Shown here: positions 62,978-64,000 of the stretch, in pieces
How positions within the stretch are numbered: the stretch's first letter is position 1
Layout: each line of letters opens with the position of its first letter
Assembly: GCF_003663825.1 (NCBI RefSeq)
Contig: NZ_RCCC01000001.1
Location: forward strand, 1,992,501-2,056,500
DNA: 64,000 nucleotides
Source: Acidovorax sp. 106
GTDB taxonomy: Bacteria > Pseudomonadota > Gammaproteobacteria > Burkholderiales > Burkholderiaceae_C
Reading direction: 5' to 3'
The notes under the pieces: model-generated
Seen by the model: the letters and a program-made list of their open reading frames with translations, nothing else
Told to the model about the DNA's origin: nothing
The model's database searches: none
Program-made: the position numbers and the translations under genes

Positions 62978-62992
62978 TGAGAATCATTTGTA
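62978..62992. promoter_or_regulatory. Fur-box-like site between the iron ABC operon and the AraC gene
   Basis: TGAGAAT-C-ATTTGTA matches 10 of 14 positions of the 7-1-7 Fur consensus and sits in an AT-rich stretch (about 62964-63008) between two divergent iron-related genes. Confidence 0.6.
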
Positions 62993-63117
62993 TTTATTAT
63001 GTAATGTTGATAGCATTCCACGGCCGCTGGCTGGCCGTGTTTGCGCTGGCAACGAATACCTTTGTTGTATCTCCAGCACCGTCGCCAGCCGCGCCACTCC
63101 AAACCCTTCCCTTGCCC

Positions 63118-64000
63118 ATGTCTGCCTGCCCTTCACCCATAGCCGTCAGCCCCTTGCGCGTGGCGTCAGCCGACCCCGCGTCGGATGCGATGCAGGACGC
63201 GCTGCGCAGCCACCTGGCGCGCCTGCGGGTACTGCGCCCGGGCCTGCACATGCACGCCGACGACGTGGTGGATGCGCAAGACTTCACCGCCAGTGGTGAA
63301 CTGGATGCCGGGCTGCGCATCGTGGTGTTGCTGGAGGGCATGGTGGATGTGAGCTACGGCCCGCGCCGTGTGGCGTTGACATCGGGCGAAGCTGTGGCCG
63401 GGCGCACGCGCCCGGCGGGTGGGCGCGGCGCTGTCGTGCCCCGTGCCCTCATGGTGTCGGTGGCCGAGCCCGAGCGCTTTGAGCGCCGCGCCCGGCGCGG
63501 TGCCTATGCCCGGCGGGTGAGTGTGGGCGTGGGGGCCGAGTGGCTGGAGCAACTGGCCAGTGCGTCAGCCCCTGGCATGGCGGCGGTGGAGGCGTTTCGC
63601 CGCCAGCACCTGGCCATGCACCATTGGCAGCCGTCCACCCGTATCACTGCGCTGGCCGAGCAGATCACCCACGCGCCCGACCTGAGCGCGCCCCTTTTGC
63701 ACCTGTACCTGGAAAGCCGCGCGCTGGAGCTAGTGAGTGAGGCCCTGGCCAGCCTGGCCCAGCATGCCCCCGGCCCGGCCCCAGCGCCCGCGCCAGCCCC
63801 AGCACCGGCCCATGCGGCGCTGCGCCTGTTGCCGCAGGAACATCGCCGCATTCAGGCGCTGCATGCCTACCTGCAGCGCGACGAGGCCATGGACGCATCG
63901 CTCGACGACCTGGCCCGCCAGGCGGGCACCAACGCCACCACCTTGCAGCGGCACTTTCGTGCGGTGTATGGCACCACCGTGTTCGACTTTGTGCGCGAAA
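63118..64000 (+). CDS. AraC family regulator, PchR-like (3' end outside window)
   Basis: At least 294 residues from ATG 63118; the frame is still open at the right edge. The N-terminal part (about 40-170: RVLRPGLHMHADDVVDAQDF, GLRIVVLLEGMVDVSYGPRR) is a cupin-like ligand domain with no clear match, then an Ala/Pro linker (about 217-232), and the first half of the AraC helix-turn-helix, SLDDLARQAGTNATTLQRHFRAVYGTT. PchR and related regulators control siderophore receptors by sensing the siderophore. It is divergent from the ferric-siderophore ABC operon across a Fur-like box. Confidence 0.8.
   Translation, partial: MSACPSPIAVSPLRVASADPASDAMQDALRSHLARLRVLRPGLHMHADDVVDAQDFTASGELDAGLRIVVLLEGMVDVSYGPRRVALTSGEAVAGRTRPAGGRGAVVPRALMVSVAEPERFERRARRGAYARRVSVGVGAEWLEQLASASAPGMAAVEAFRRQHLAMHHWQPSTRITALAEQITHAPDLSAPLLHLYLESRALELVSEALASLAQHAPGPAPAPAPAPAPAHAALRLLPQEHRRIQALHAYLQRDEAMDASLDDLARQAGTNATTLQRHFRAVYGTTVFDFVRE

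Overview
The window is a 64 kb stretch of a high-GC chromosome from a betaproteobacterium, most likely a member of the Comamonadaceae close to Acidovorax. This is inferred from three things: the protein set, the torF-glnK-amtB order, and two families of intergenic palindromic repeats typical of that family (one built on AGCGCTT..AAGCGCT arms, one on CCCCCTGAG..GGGGGACGCCGCCAGC). No organism name is in the data. No rRNA, tRNA, CRISPR array, insertion sequence or prophage gene was seen. Both edges cut genes: a thiolase at the left and an AraC-type regulator at the right.

Layout. 1-3.98 kb: acyl-CoA metabolism (two thiolases, a CoA-transferase, then a MarR regulator). 4-7.5 kb: a LysR/SDR divergent pair and comM. 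7.5-10.5 kb: a nitrogen operon, torF-like porin-glnK-amtB, preceded by a well-formed sigma-54 promoter and an NtrC-like site. 10.6-13.9 kb: glcE and glcF, separated by a DUF1275 membrane protein; glcE carries a palindromic repeat inside its reading frame. 14.2-24.3 kb: proQ-like RNA chaperone, small regulators, glutathione peroxidase, an EamA exporter, lplT, alr, a chemotaxis receptor with an unusual hairpin over its ribosome-binding site, and an unassigned membrane protein.

24.4-31.3 kb: an iron island of DUF3325, PepSY and DUF3649 membrane proteins, an STN-type TonB-dependent siderophore receptor, and one polypeptide that joins an ECF sigma factor to a FecR-like periplasmic domain (the arrangement known from IutY of Pseudomonas putida). 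Fur-box-like palindromes precede the sigma hybrid and the DUF3649 gene. 31.5-34.8 kb: an ABC exporter, a MarR regulator and a siderophore-interacting flavoprotein sharing a strong palindromic operator. 34.8-44.1 kb: argP/argO-like pair, an orphan peptide-binding protein, GST, a PanE-like reductase, HpaI-like aldolase, radA, ilvE and a zinc-finger protein. 44.1-49.0 kb: surface polysaccharide genes, including an O-antigen ligase/polymerase. 49.1-58.2 kb: nitronate monooxygenase, LysR regulator, MFS transporter, a two-component system, ampG, an M48 protease and a diguanylate cyclase. 58.5-64 kb: a second iron operon (FecB-like binding protein, lipoprotein esterase, FecCD permease, FecE ATPase, DUF2218), divergent from an AraC/PchR-like regulator with a Fur-like box between them.

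The clearest theme is iron and siderophore use, with separate modules in 24-31 kb, 31-35 kb and 58-64 kb. The most interesting single object is the sigma/anti-sigma hybrid next to its presumed receptor. Most of the remainder is ordinary chromosomal gene content. Function names rest on motif and family recognition by eye; no database search was run.
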